In this document: positions 1 to 11,103 of the stretch, in pieces
Layout of the letters: every line of letters starts with the position of its first letter
Position numbering within the stretch: position 1 is the first letter of the stretch
Source of the DNA: Rhytidiadelphus loreus
Taxonomy: Eukaryota; Streptophyta; Bryopsida; Hypnales; Hylocomiaceae
Assembly: GCA_947034895.1 (NCBI GenBank)
Contig: OX344762.1
Span: forward strand, 47,905,087 to 47,969,086
DNA length: 64,000 bases
Reading direction: 5' to 3'
Program-made: the position numbers and the translations under genes
The notes under the pieces: model-generated
What the model saw: the letters and a program-made list of their open reading frames with translations, nothing else
What the model was told of the DNA's origin: nothing
Databases searched by the model: none

Positions 1-1714
1 TTAGAGCTTGAATTCTTTTTAGTACTTGTTATTGCAAAATAAAGATATATGATTTGTAACATTTTTAGGCACCTAACTGTCTTAGCATCCACAATGTACC
101 CAAAAGAGTAAGCCAAGGGTATTAGTTCCCCCTCCCCTCAAAAAATGTAAGGTTATTGATTGTGTTTCTTTAGAATGCTTACCTTCAAAATCGCCGTCGA
201 TTTCTCAAAAAAATTTAAGCCTTTGATCTTTGAGATTTAATCTGAGCCATCCATCCAAATACAAATATAATATATGGATACAATATACAAATACAAATCA
301 GAGTATGGTTACGGATATGGTACGGATATGGTACCCAAATACAGATACAAATACTTGATATTGGAATATGATATAATACAAATACGAATACATGTGTGGA
401 TATGGATATTATATATAGATACGGAATATGGGATTTTCATTGACCCATATTGTTTGTCATGTTAACCTTATTAAAAAATTATAAGTAGGGGGGAGAAGGG
501 GGACAAAGAATTAAGAAATTAATTTTAATTAATAATTTTTTTTAAGCCCAGGGTGGGGTTTGGGTTGAGTTTAAAAAAAATTAATTAATTAATTTTTTTG
601 ACCTCATTGTGACAGTTTGTCACAATGACAATGAGCTCAAAAGATAAAGTAATTGCATTACTATGGAATACATGGGATGGTGATGAATTAAATCATATCT
701 TTATAGATTCAAAGACTTATTATTGTTGCTAAATGGATATTGAACCAATGTTAGATTCTAGTTATTCAAATGTAAAGACTTAACCTCAAATAACTATTTC
801 ATTGATGTTTATATGACACTAAACCACAATGAATTTAAAAATTGATGTAATGGTCTTAGTGGATCAAAATTAACTTTGAGTTTAACTACTAGAATAACTT
901 TGAAGATAGAAATTGAATTGCTAATTCTAAGTATTTCATGAAACACATTCAATCAATATTGATGTAATTGAAAGGATCCCTAATGATGGGATCTCATAGT
1001 GATCTTTTGTACACTCACTTTCTTTTGATAATTTTTTCAATTTAGAATCCTAAGTAAATTTAGACAATCCCATTTACTTGAAATTGTATTACTTGAAGTT
1101 TGACAAAAAATAATAAGTTCTATATTATAGTCTCCAACATCACAAATAAATAATAATATGCCATATAAAATTGGTGTTTTGTGGAAAGGAAAGTTTTCTT
1201 TCAATCAATGTATGATGAGATTTCTTTGGCAAAGAAAATGAAACACTATTTAGGTCACTAGAATAAAATCAAGATGATTGTATCATAGTATTTCAAATTA
1301 GTGTTGTCATTTCATCAAAAAAAAGAATGAAATAAAGAAAATAATTTACTATTTGACTTCTTAGGCACTTTGACATTAATCATGAAAAAGAATCTTTAAC
1401 ACCTTGTTTTGCATAATGAAGCTCCATTTGACTAAATGAAAGCTCATCAAGCCAATTAAGATGTCCTTTAACCCTTTAAAGACCAAGAAATAGTTCAAAT
1501 TTCAAGAATTGTGAAGATGCTTTATAAAATGCAACTTAGAATAATAATTTTATGATGACCCTCAAACAATAGTTGTAAAATATGTTGCATAGATCATATC
1601 CATATGATTTAATCAATTAGTGTAGAAACTAAAAAAATTCAATAAAATTTGAAGGCCCAAATCATTTCTTTTCTAAAATTGATTGTAGATATAATATTTG
1701 TGATTTCACAAGAT
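1..1714. other. AT-rich intergenic DNA, no gene seen
   Basis: No exon with coding character is visible on either strand. About 245-425 is a degenerate simple-sequence tract built on ATAC and GGATATGGTA-like words. A short perfect hairpin (CATTGTGAC at 605-613, GTCACAATG at 619-627) lies in an A/T-rich stretch. The rest is featureless AT-rich sequence of the kind that makes up most of the window's intergenic DNA. Confidence 0.6.
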
Positions 1715-1836
1715 TTTTTTTCTTTAAATTTAAAATGTTAATTTCTGATCATAGAAATTTTTGAAGATTTTTATTTTGTTTTTTTATTCAAGTTGTTTTT
1801 GAAGGATGAATTTTTGAATTGAAAAAGTTAGCTCAT
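1715..1836. repeat. dispersed repeat, second copy at window end
   Basis: This block matches the last ~120 bases of the window (about 63880-64000) in the same orientation. Shared words include TTTTTGAAG, TTCAAGT-GTTTTTGAAG and TTGAATTGAAAAAGTTA. The right-hand copy runs off the window, so the full unit length is unknown. At this copy the repeat runs directly into a foldback element. No coding potential is visible. Confidence 0.6.
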
Positions 1837-1851
1837 TTTTGAGGTTAGACC

Positions 1852-2399
1852 TACTACCGTACGTGAAGGGCAGGGTTGGCAGAAAATAATTATTTTTAAG
1901 AGCGCCAAAATATAAACAAACTAAAAGAAGGAAATTGCCGAATTTGGCAAAAATTAAATGAGCAAGTTTTTGTCAAAAAAAGAAATTCCAATATACACCA
2001 AAATGTTCAAAGACCAAGTACCATCAAGCAAAGGTAATTCTACATAGTAAGGATGGTGGGTGGAGAGGTCGTTTTTATAATGAAATCCATTGTTCCTCAT
2101 GAATCTTTAAAGGATATGGGATAATTTAAAGATTGAGCTTCTACTAATCATAATCATTAATATATCCCACATGGATTTCTGTAACTCCTACCATCTAATT
2201 TATATAAACATCTTGTCTTCGTCAACTTCTCTCACATCATATTGAGTGACTTTTGGAATCGGTGATGAAAATTTTGGATTTACATAATTATAATATTGGA
2301 TTTTTTGAAATTTAAATTTTAAATTGCCAACCCTACTCTGGAAACTTTAATTAAATATTCTGCATTAAAGGCCGACCTTGCCCTTCACCTACTGTAGTA
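1852..2399. mobile_element. foldback element with ~30-bp imperfect terminal inverted repeats
   Basis: The left end (1852-1880) and the reverse complement of the right end (2371-2399) agree at about 26 of 29 positions. Both start TACTAC and contain GTGAAGGGCA. A second, inner inverted repeat (GGGTTGGCA near 1873 against TGCCAACCC near 2320) lies inside. A clear target-site duplication was not found. A block at about 2163-2222 (TCCCACATGG, then TTTATATAAA about 25 bases later) resembles one in the CACTA element at 36.27 kb. Non-coding; the element class is not assigned. Confidence 0.5.
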
Positions 2400-3483
2400 C
2401 CCTTTTAATTATTGAATATTTGCAAAGCAAAGTCTTCAAAATCTGCATCATACAAATTTTAAAGAACCAAAACAAGAATCTAAGAAAAATTATTGGATGA
2501 GAAACTTTCACTTTTGGGTCCTTGGAATGTATTTGGATTCATCTATTGTTCAAAATTTGAATGCATTGTCATTAAGGGCTTAAGTTAGCCAAATAGTACC
2601 TAGGAGAATTAAAAATAGCTCCCTCACTTTAAGCAACCCAAGAAATTGTCTCACATTGCAGAGGAGGAAGCTCACACTCTTGACTCCCCCAAATGGCACA
2701 ACAAGCACTAATATAATTGACAGTTGCTACACAAACTTCACCTTGGAACATCCGAAAGCGTTACATTTTAGAGTCTCTGAACACGAGAGCAAACGGGCTA
2801 CTAAAGACCAAATCTCCACAGTAATTTTGCAATCGCCATGTCAGAAAATTTGTACTTGCAGAATCACTCTTTACACATAACATTCTTGAGAGGAGCTGTG
2901 AACATCTAAGGCCCAACAACTAATTCAAGGAAGAATCAAGGTATCCAAGATGTTCTAATTTGACATCTTCTTTCTTTGGCACAACTCCATTCACATATTG
3001 AGTTCATTCTACGACACAACTATACTGAAAAAGGTGGACAGCTAACACTGCTCTAGAGTGGTTTGCACATTCTGCAGTCAAGCTACCATCAGTTACTCAA
3101 AAGTAAAGAGAACATTTGAGGAAAATTGGTAAGGATGTACCCATTAGATATCCTATATATAGCACCTGTTTTGGAACTCAATAATATCCTACCCAACCAT
3201 CGTACAACCAGGTACTGAGCTTGATGAGAAGCATTTTCACACTTTTTAAAGACTCAGGAGTGGGTTGGGACGTCCAGAGCTCAACAACTAGGATCATATT
3301 TTACACAGCCCTCTTTCGTACAATCTTTCTAAAACAACATTCTGGAATAACCTACACGCTTGTTACACTATGATTGACTGTCTCACACTACGTCGTAGTC
3401 GTTTCTTTGGGATCCCAGGTACCACTGTTGAAGAGGTAAGGGTGTAGAGAAATTCACTCTCAACACTTGAGGCTGCTTCATTT
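2400..3483. other. intergenic plus probable 3' UTR of the CBS gene
   Basis: No protein-coding exon is recognised. The part nearest the CBS gene stop (3484), roughly 2650-3483, is less AT-rich and may be 3' untranslated sequence of that minus-strand gene. No polyadenylation signal was pinned down. Confidence 0.4.
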
Positions 3484-6400
3484 TCAGCTGGGGTTGACAG
3501 TCACAACAGACCCTGGACCCATAAATGCACCAGTCTGTTGCAACGCACTGTCAAAGAAGCCACCCATGGGGACTGCTTCTGCAATAGGAGGAGCGAAATT
3601 CATGAGAATGTCACGTAACGTGACGACGCCCGTCACCTGGCCTTCCGTGTCCACAATGAAGCCTCTGTCACTCCTTGCTTGGAAAAGCTTCTGCATTGCT
3701 TCTTTCATGGTCTCGTTGGAGTTGAAGGTCACAGGAGCCTGCATTGCTGGGGTCTGGATGTTGGCCAGACTCAGCGCCGCTGCAGAGATGGCAGTGCCAA
3801 AATCTCCTTGGTGTGGAGCTCCCTGCGGAGACAAGCTATCCCCGTCGTCTTCCCTCATGAAATCCTGAGTGCTCATTTCACTGCCAGACACGTTCAATCA
3901 ATTTCATGAACAGAGTAATTTCGTGTGCATATCACCAGATCAACGAAAGACATGAGTCCTGACAAAGTTGCAGTAAAATTAAAGAGATTCGGGAACTTTA
4001 AGAGAACATTATAAAGGGAATCTTCCCCATACTACATAGCGAGGACTCTGTATGGTAACAGTGACCATTCAAAGGCCCTTCCTATGAATCAAGGGTACGC
4101 TCATAGTGAGACATTTTCATGAATCTTGGAGAATATTATCTTCTTGATTGTCTAAAAGTTCCTGAAAACAGTCTAGCTTTACTCAGAGCATTGTTTCTGA
4201 ATTAACAAGTAAATGAAAGACGAAACTAGAGATGAACGAGCAATGTGGTTGTCATAATAAGAAGCCTATTCATGTGAGGAGAAAACAGTAAACAACCAAT
4301 TTGGGGAGAGTAGAAACGAACTTGCGGCGCATGAACACTTGTGGCTTATCCAATATGATTCGCACATCACTGTAGCGAATGTTTCCAATGAGGCGCTTGG
4401 AAGATCGGTTCAGGATGGGTATACCACTGATTCGGTATTTCCACATCGCTCGCAATGCCTTCATAAGGCTGTCGTCCCCGTACACAAAAACCATTTGTCC
4501 CGCATTGTGCTCCGTTTCGAAACTGAAAACCAAAATACGAACTCAATCAGGACATACTTCTCTCCTTGAGGACTGGTTAGAATGAAGAAATTATACCGCA
4601 CCTCTCATCATCTCTGCTGTTGATATTATTTTGATCCCCAAAAGGTCAAGAGTCCAAATTGTTTTCTAAGAAATTCCAATTGGGGACTTTCCTTTGGCCA
4701 ATATTAATCATTTGTATAACATATGCAGTTTTCTTCACTAATTCTAGCGATAAAAATTTGACCCATCTAAACTACATTTCTCACACTTTCATCGATTAAA
4801 TCAATCGTTTTCAAACCAAGAATCCTTGGTCCTTTACATTTTCACAAGAGCATAACATCTCTCATAACACCCTTTTGATCTGCCATGTCACAGTGTAGAT
4901 TCCGCAAGCGAAAGTCTCTCACCCTGCATTACTAAGTTTAGTGTCAGCAATCGTCTCAAACCAGTGCAACCCCTCACACTGAAGCAACAGCTGTACCGCA
5001 ACATCCTGCGCACAACAAAGAGACGCTACTATGTTTGTCAACCTTGGAGAAGCAGTAAGAACAAAAGAAATAAAGAGGAAATACTGGACTGTTTTCACAA
5101 CATTGATCAGTATTTCCGTTATCAGTTTCTATGAATTACCACCCACACCATGAAACAAGTAATTAAATCCTTATTGCCTGAATTAAAAACAGAAAGTCCA
5201 CTCCGGAAGCTCCTAATCAATAACAATAATCTCCAAACCATAGTTCTACCGTTCAAAAATGTAGGGCAAGGTTTTTTCTTTCTAATAGTAAATTTCTTTA
5301 CTTGTTTTGAAGCTTCCTAGATGATTTCAATTCAACTTCTACAGATATGGAAGTGGCCACTGTTGACCATCTAGGCACTTAGGGATTTATAAAATAAAAG
5401 TAGAACCCCTGAGTAATGTTTTTCCATGAACAAGCACTCACAGGACTGCCTTGGAGGCACAGAGAAAACACAGATTCAGAAATTTGTGAAAATTCAGAAG
5501 TCCGATCATCAGCTTGTGTACTCAATCTGAAACCTGGGATAAGAAGCGCAAGGAAAATTGGATGATACCTGGGTGATGAAGCCTCTGACGCTCTGAGAGG
5601 ACTCGGTGTCTACCACTGGAACAGCTTTCAGCCGATGTTTGGAAAGAAGAAGCAAGACATGAAGAAGCGAATCTTCTGAGCGCACTGGCAAAAAGGGACC
5701 CCACCGAAACGACCTTGCCATTGCACTCACCTGCACATCACGCGGTAAAGGATACTATTAAGCATTCAGACATATTGGGCAGTGTGTCTATTCTTGGAGA
5801 TGTATAGATCTGTTGAGAGATCACTTTGGTTACAATAGCCGAAGGTGAGTTGTTGAGAGCAAATATTTATCACCATGTATGAAATCATTCAAAAGTGGCT
5901 ATAAATCACTATTATGGGGGAGTAGTTAACCGCATTTCCAAGCAAAAGAGCAGTGGCCATAGGAATTTAGCCAAGTAATACCTACAGCACCTGCTAATTG
6001 AAGGCTAACCGAGTGGCCTCATGTAAGAATAAACATTGCTAACACAGGAGACAGGATAAGGTCCCTAGCAGTTTTAGCATCCTTTACATTATTTTACACC
6101 GACGATTCCCAAATGGATGAGAACTCAAGAAAACTCATTCAACTCGGGCAAGAGTCCTGCTTCCCAACAAGGCAAGCTGAAGTGATTACCTGTGTAGAAT
6201 TCACATTGGTGAGTTTATCCAAAAGCCCAAAGAAACCTTCACGGCTAGGTCGTCGTTTTTGAGAGGTGCCTGTGCTCTCAGGAGTTGCAGGGCTGGATTT
6301 CCCCTGCGCCATTCTTGCTAATTGCTCCTGCGCTTGTGCTACATGCTCCTCTGCCCGACTCGGGTTTCTTGCTTCCACTGAGGCGGTAGCATTCTGAGGT

Positions 6401-7971
6401 GCATCGGTGGGGCTCAAAACCATGCCGGAAAGCTTTGCCTCTGCTTCGGCTCCCTCAAATTCCTTCACATCAAGTAAAGTAGAAACAAAAATCTGGTAAA
6501 AAAAAAGGAACTGAAACAATGGAATTTACATTAAGTCGTCAAATTTATGTTAATGGGAAAGCCTGAATCTAGAACTGTCCTAGTACTGTAAAGAATAGCA
6601 ACTTGTGCATCCCCTTTCTGGCAGTTGGAAAAATACCAATTTAATGAATATTGTGTCAAGGCACAGGAGACGAGGCAAGAACGTAGTGAGGCTCAATATT
6701 ACAGCCTAGACAGTCCAAAGAAACTTAACCCTTAAAGGAGTAAGAGGCCCAAACTAGGTCTCATGTTTTCTATTAAGCAGCTTCGAGTAGGTAATATAAG
6801 AACTTTCTTTTTTTCAATTTTATGAATATTGGACCAACTAAGTACTGTTCTTACATAGTCCAGGGGATATAAAATTTGGCTCCGTCTATAATGATTCTTT
6901 ATAATAATGTCAGTCAAATTAGTCATTTGCAGACCATGAATCCTTGGTCCTTCAGGGCTTAACAAGAGTATTTGAAACCTATCAAGAACAGCTGAGTTCC
7001 TAGAAAGAAAAAATGGAACTGACAAAAACTTGAATGTGGAACAGAATTATACCTCAAGGGTCCAAAGGACAAGGCTGGCAAAATCAAGAAGACCCACGTA
7101 TCGATCCCTCAACGACACGTTGTTAGATTTCTGAGAATCCCGAACAGGAGCACCGAGCACTTCCTCGACGTATAGCTTCTCAATAGCATCACTAATAGTG
7201 TCCGTCATGGTGAGCTCCACCACTGATATAAAGACCACTCAGGGTAAGTATTACACAGAAGACTCGATGCCTGATTCCAAACAGGAATGAAAGTTCAACC
7301 AAAATTTATCCCCTAAACGACCAAGGATTCACGGGTTTAAGATGCCCAATTACATCGATCATCTTGTGAAAATAATAGAATCCTGATGGGGCCAAGATTT
7401 ATATCACCAGAATCGGAGAAAAACATTGCAAATGCTAGTCAAAAAATCAAACCTTCAAAGGTTTGTGAAAATATACTGGAAAGTCAGCCCTTTATGACCT
7501 CCTCAAAACTGCTTGAGGCCCAATCGGGGTTTAGGGTTCTTCAGGGGATTAAAGATCCTTCCCTGCCTCACATTTAAGACTCCACTAGCTTCGTGTTTCA
7601 GGATTCCAACTCTGGTGACCTAAAATAAGCAGAAACCCCATGGATGTGCGCAATTAGGGCACGGCTCATAGGGTTAGCTCCTGTTTTTTGTTGAAATTTC
7701 GGCAGGAAGGTGAAGTAAATGGCAGGCAAGAGTGAAGAAGCTCACCTCCTGCATCACCGATTCCAGGGACGGAGAAGAGAGGAATCCGGTCGAAGAAACG
7801 CTTGAGAGCCTCCGTGGGAGGCAATCCTCCTCCGGGAGGAGGGTTCTCCCCGTCAGGAGTCTCCAAACTCTCATTCTCCTGCTCGATCTTCTGCAACACC
7901 ACGTCCTTCTTCTCGTGAATGCTGCGCTCCGTGTCGGACACCAATCTCTCCATCTTGCTCTTGTCCTCCAT
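3484..7971 (-). CDS. SnRK1 regulatory gamma-subunit-like protein (four CBS domains), 7 exons
   Basis: Exons on the minus strand are 7971-7746, 7222-7053, 6492-6190, 5730-5569, 5005-4923, 4522-4322 and 3880-3484. All junctions are GT-AG and phases agree, giving 513 residues. The start is the first ATG with a fitting frame; the stop is at 3484-3486. Four CBS-type regions are seen at about residues 55-132, 234-315, 316-382 and 420-500. Family-typical stretches include VGLLDFASLVLW, SEDSLLHVLLLLSKHRLKAV, GFITQDVAVQLLLQ, LIGNIRYSDV and GVVTLRDILMNFAPP. This matches the plant KING1/CBS-gamma family, which binds adenine nucleotides and associates with SNF1-related kinases. An Ala/Glu/Ser-rich insert of about 100 residues (exon 3) separates CBS1 from CBS2 and makes the protein longer than the usual ~420 residues. 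The exon 6 donor (GTTCGT) is weak. Function is inferred from family similarity. Confidence 0.88.
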
Positions 7972-8226
7972 AGCTCCACCAATTCAACAGCGTGACCTAC
8001 ACAGAAACCAAGCATACACACGCTCAGTGGCTGTGGCACCTAATGTGAGGGAACCGAAAAATCATTACACTCAAACCTCCGGGACAGATGAAGAATCGAG
8101 AATCCCCGCAGCAAGATGGCCGTGTAACAGACATCTTGAACAGGAGACATCTAAGGGTGCCTGTGTATACTGCAGGGGAGGTCCCGATTTCTACATTCTA
8201 ACCCAAACCTCTCCAATCCAACACCC

Positions 8227-8233
8227 TATATAT
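8227..8233 (-). promoter_or_regulatory. candidate TATA box for the CBS gene
   Basis: Read on the minus strand the sequence is CATATATAGGG, about 255 bases upstream of the start codon of the CBS gene. A start ~30 bases further down would give a 5' leader of roughly 220 bases. A 5' UTR intron cannot be excluded. Confidence 0.35.
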
Positions 8234-8713
8234 GAGACCCAAAAAAATTTCACTGTGCCATAGCTTGCTTACTTGAAACTATACTACACCGCGGCAAGTG
8301 TGCAGAATCTCGTACTACGTCATCTCAGAGAAGACCATAATGAAGAGTTGTGATGAACCCTGAGAATGAAATTGCGCAAGGCCTGGATAAAATTGTGAGT
8401 ACGACTCGGGGAACAAGACCTGGCAACAGAATGAAGAGAAGTTGTTACCTGAGAGTTCCCGATGCCAAGATTGCAAGATTTGATGCAAGGAAGGTGAAGG
8501 GTCCGGAAATGAAAACCAACGCCACAAACTCGGAAGTTTTGTAGCGAGATCCTAAACTTCAAACCAAGGAAGAGACAACGTAGCAAGTGTGATTGCAGTA
8601 AATTGCGGTTGCAAGAAGAAGGCGAATCGGCTCTGTCCCCAATTCATATTTCTGAATCGAAAGTCCAGTTTCAAGGAGGAGCTGGGTGGGAGTGCCAGTG
8701 AGGAGGTATCCGA

Positions 8714-8721
8714 CACGTGGC
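8714..8721. promoter_or_regulatory. G-box / ABRE-like element CACGTGGC
   Basis: CACGTGGC is the bZIP/bHLH G-box core with an ABRE-type flank. It lies ~740 bases upstream of the CBS gene start codon. A second G-box is 84 bases away. Such pairs are commonly associated with abscisic-acid or energy-stress regulation in plants; that role here is inference. Confidence 0.45.
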
Positions 8722-8804
8722 ATGACTTCGCAGTCAAAGAGGGGTAAGTTATTCGTACGCTATTTAGGCGCACGTAAGCAAACGCCACACGATTCAGGCA
8801 CCGG

Positions 8805-8812
8805 CACGTGTC
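8805..8812. promoter_or_regulatory. second G-box CACGTGTC
   Basis: CACGTGTC, the second G-box core in the same GC-richer promoter stretch (about 8600-8900) upstream of the CBS gene. The spacing to the first favours a real regulatory pair over chance in otherwise AT-rich DNA. Confidence 0.45.
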
Positions 8813-9466
8813 ACAAAGCAGGTGGGGCGGGTATCAGTGTGACCCAAGTATCATGTCGGTTCTCAGGAATGGTACCGATACCCGATACCCGGCTGGTATG
8901 AATGGCGCTAAAAAAGGGCAGTATAATTGCAGCTTTATCACTCTTGTGGAGTACCACCTATCTTGGAGTTTTCAGTTTTCAGTTTTCATTAATTGAAGTG
9001 CATATTATTACCACCACCGAAATCATTTATTGCTTTAAAATTCTCACATTGTCTTCATAAACTATCTTTTATCAATGTATGGAGTGATTGCAACTTACAA
9101 CGTATAGAAATCTTTGTTGTTTCAATATCTAGCTTCAGGTGAGCTTCTATTTGAGGCTATACAATTTGATTGTATCAATTGATCAATGCATGAAGAATTT
9201 CGCCTTGTCAAGGGCAAGAAATCAATCAACTTATGAGATCTATTGATCACTAAAGTTAAAGGGTAGGAATACTTGTAGACTAAGTTGATCAAATTTCAAT
9301 GTAAATACTTTAAGTCCAATAGACTTGAATCAAAAAGATGTAAGAAAGGGATAGTAAAATTCATAAAGATTTCGAAGATGGATTTAGAAAAACATAATTA
9401 TTGATATATAGAGCATAAATAGAAAATGCTACAAAAAATAGCTAGTCTTTTTTGCAACCACCTCAA

Positions 9467-9765
9467 GACAATGTTGGCATGCATACAATTGTTCAAGAAT
9501 TGTTTGTGAAGCAACCATTTTGTGTTTTAGAATGGCCTACACAATCCCCTAGCCAAAATCCCATTAAACATGTATAGGCTTCACAAAAATGGCGATTAAA
9601 TTCTTATCCTACTCTTCCTAGTGGTATCCTTAAATTATGGGAACAAGTGCAAGAGAGTTTCTTTTCCATCAATCTAAAAGAGTGTAAGAGATTATATGCT
9701 AGCATGCTTCATCAAATTGCAATTATTTTAGCTACAAAAGGACAATGGACACATTTTTATGTGGT
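9467..9765 (+). pseudogene. Tc1/mariner-type transposase C-terminal remnant
   Basis: In one frame the translation starts DNVGMHT, the region of the second catalytic Asp. It then gives VLEWPTQSPSQNPIKH, the equivalent of the conserved WPxxSPDLNPIEH motif, followed by PSGILKLWEQ and ECKRLYASM...ILATKGQW, typical of the C-terminus of Tc1/mariner DDE transposases. The expected Trp after HV is a TAG stop, and the Asp of SPDLNP is replaced. There is no upstream half and no start, so it is a dead fragment. Plants are known to carry mariner-like elements. Terminal repeats were not located. Confidence 0.7.
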
Positions 9766-10920
9766 ATGTAAGGTATAGTACAAAATTTGAGTCTCTCTCT
9801 ATATAGTGTACTTCAAACATTTTTGTCTACTTTGTTGTAATTGAAATCATCATTTATTCATTATATTGTTGTGTATCACTTCATACTCTACAATTTCTAT
9901 TTTCAAAGTTGAGAGGAGAACTTATTAGTAGCTTTAGATTTTAAAGTGTTGTATTCTTTTTTTAAAGAACATAAAGATAAAAGGTCTACAAAGCACCTAT
10001 ATATTTAGAATGAAAAAATGAAATTGGCATCTAATCCAAGTCATTTCATATTTTTTGGAGCTTCATGGAATTAGTTATGAATTTTTGAAGTTGAAATGTA
10101 CTAGTCACTAAAAGCATCCACCTCCTAAAATGTACACTATTTGCACAATGTTGAAGTATTGTGAAAGCAAATTGTACCCCTACATTACATAATGCTTTTA
10201 GAACATAATACTTTACAAATTTCCTACCTTGCACTACAATATTTGGCAATTAGACTAGGCTAATCATGTCATCTGGACTAATTTATGCAAGAAATTATAC
10301 TCAAATATTGTCATATGCTCATAAAATAGCCTACGTAAGTGCATAGTAGGATTGCACTTTTGATATTGTATCCTATAATTGCAAGTCATTGGGAATTTCA
10401 ATTAATGTTTCCCATTCATTCCATTCATTCATTCATCCATTCCAATTCCAACATTCCAATTTCACCATCACATGGCACTTGATAATAAGAAAGTCTAAGC
10501 TAAAATAAAACTAAGATAAGGAGGCGAGAAAATTGAAAATTCTCCCTTTCCAAGTCCCTTCCTTTCTATTGAGAAGTTCCTTCTTTGACTCCCCTCTTTT
10601 GGATTGGTGTAAACTCCATGAAGAGGGCATGAAATGGCCCAATATATTTGATTTTAAAAAGGGACCCATAAGGGACCCATAAATTTGTTTTGTTTTTGCA
10701 AAAAAAATCGTTTTCTCCCTATTTCCTCCCGCCTGAATCTATAGTGGAAGCAACGCAGAAATCGAAATTAATGAATAAAAGATTGACTAAAAAAAAAAAA
10801 AAAAATTTACAGGTTGAAATAAATTTTTAAATTTTTAAAAAAATTAAAAAAAAAAACACAAAAATTGAGAGATTTTGAGATATTCACCTTGGTTGACACC
10901 AAAGGTGTGGCACTTTTTAG

Positions 10921-10958
10921 GGTGACAGACCAAGCTTGAAATAGCTTGGTCTGTCACC
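10921..10958. other. perfect 16-bp hairpin
   Basis: GGTGACAGACCAAGCT at 10921-10936 is the exact reverse complement of 10943-10958, with a 6-base loop (TGAAAT). Upstream lies the homopolymer-rich stretch at 10780-10860. It may be the centre of a small foldback element; no function is assigned. Confidence 0.5.
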
Positions 10959-11103
10959 ATGAGGCAACCCTCTAGAGACCCCAGAATTTCTCTAATGTAG
11001 TGTAAACTAGGCCTAAACCCTCTCTAGTGACCACCTTAGGGGGAAAATAAGCTCCTTGCACTTTTGTTCACAAACTGACATGTGGAAGTGGTTAAAAGCA
11101 TGA

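Larger units (their letters stand above)
9280..11100. repeat. diverged duplicate of 38.8-42.0 kb
   Basis: Several anchors match 38.8-42.0 kb in the same order and orientation. One is the block at 9290 (GTAAATACTTTAAGTCCAAT, also at 38842). Others are the stretch near 9920 (TAGTAGCTTTAGAT, also at ~40868) and near 10055 (TTCATGGAATTAGTTATGAA, also at ~41063). The right-hand copy is longer because it holds several foldback elements. The stretch 10780-10860 is A-rich homopolymer DNA. Apart from the transposase remnant at 9.5 kb no coding region is seen. Confidence 0.6.
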
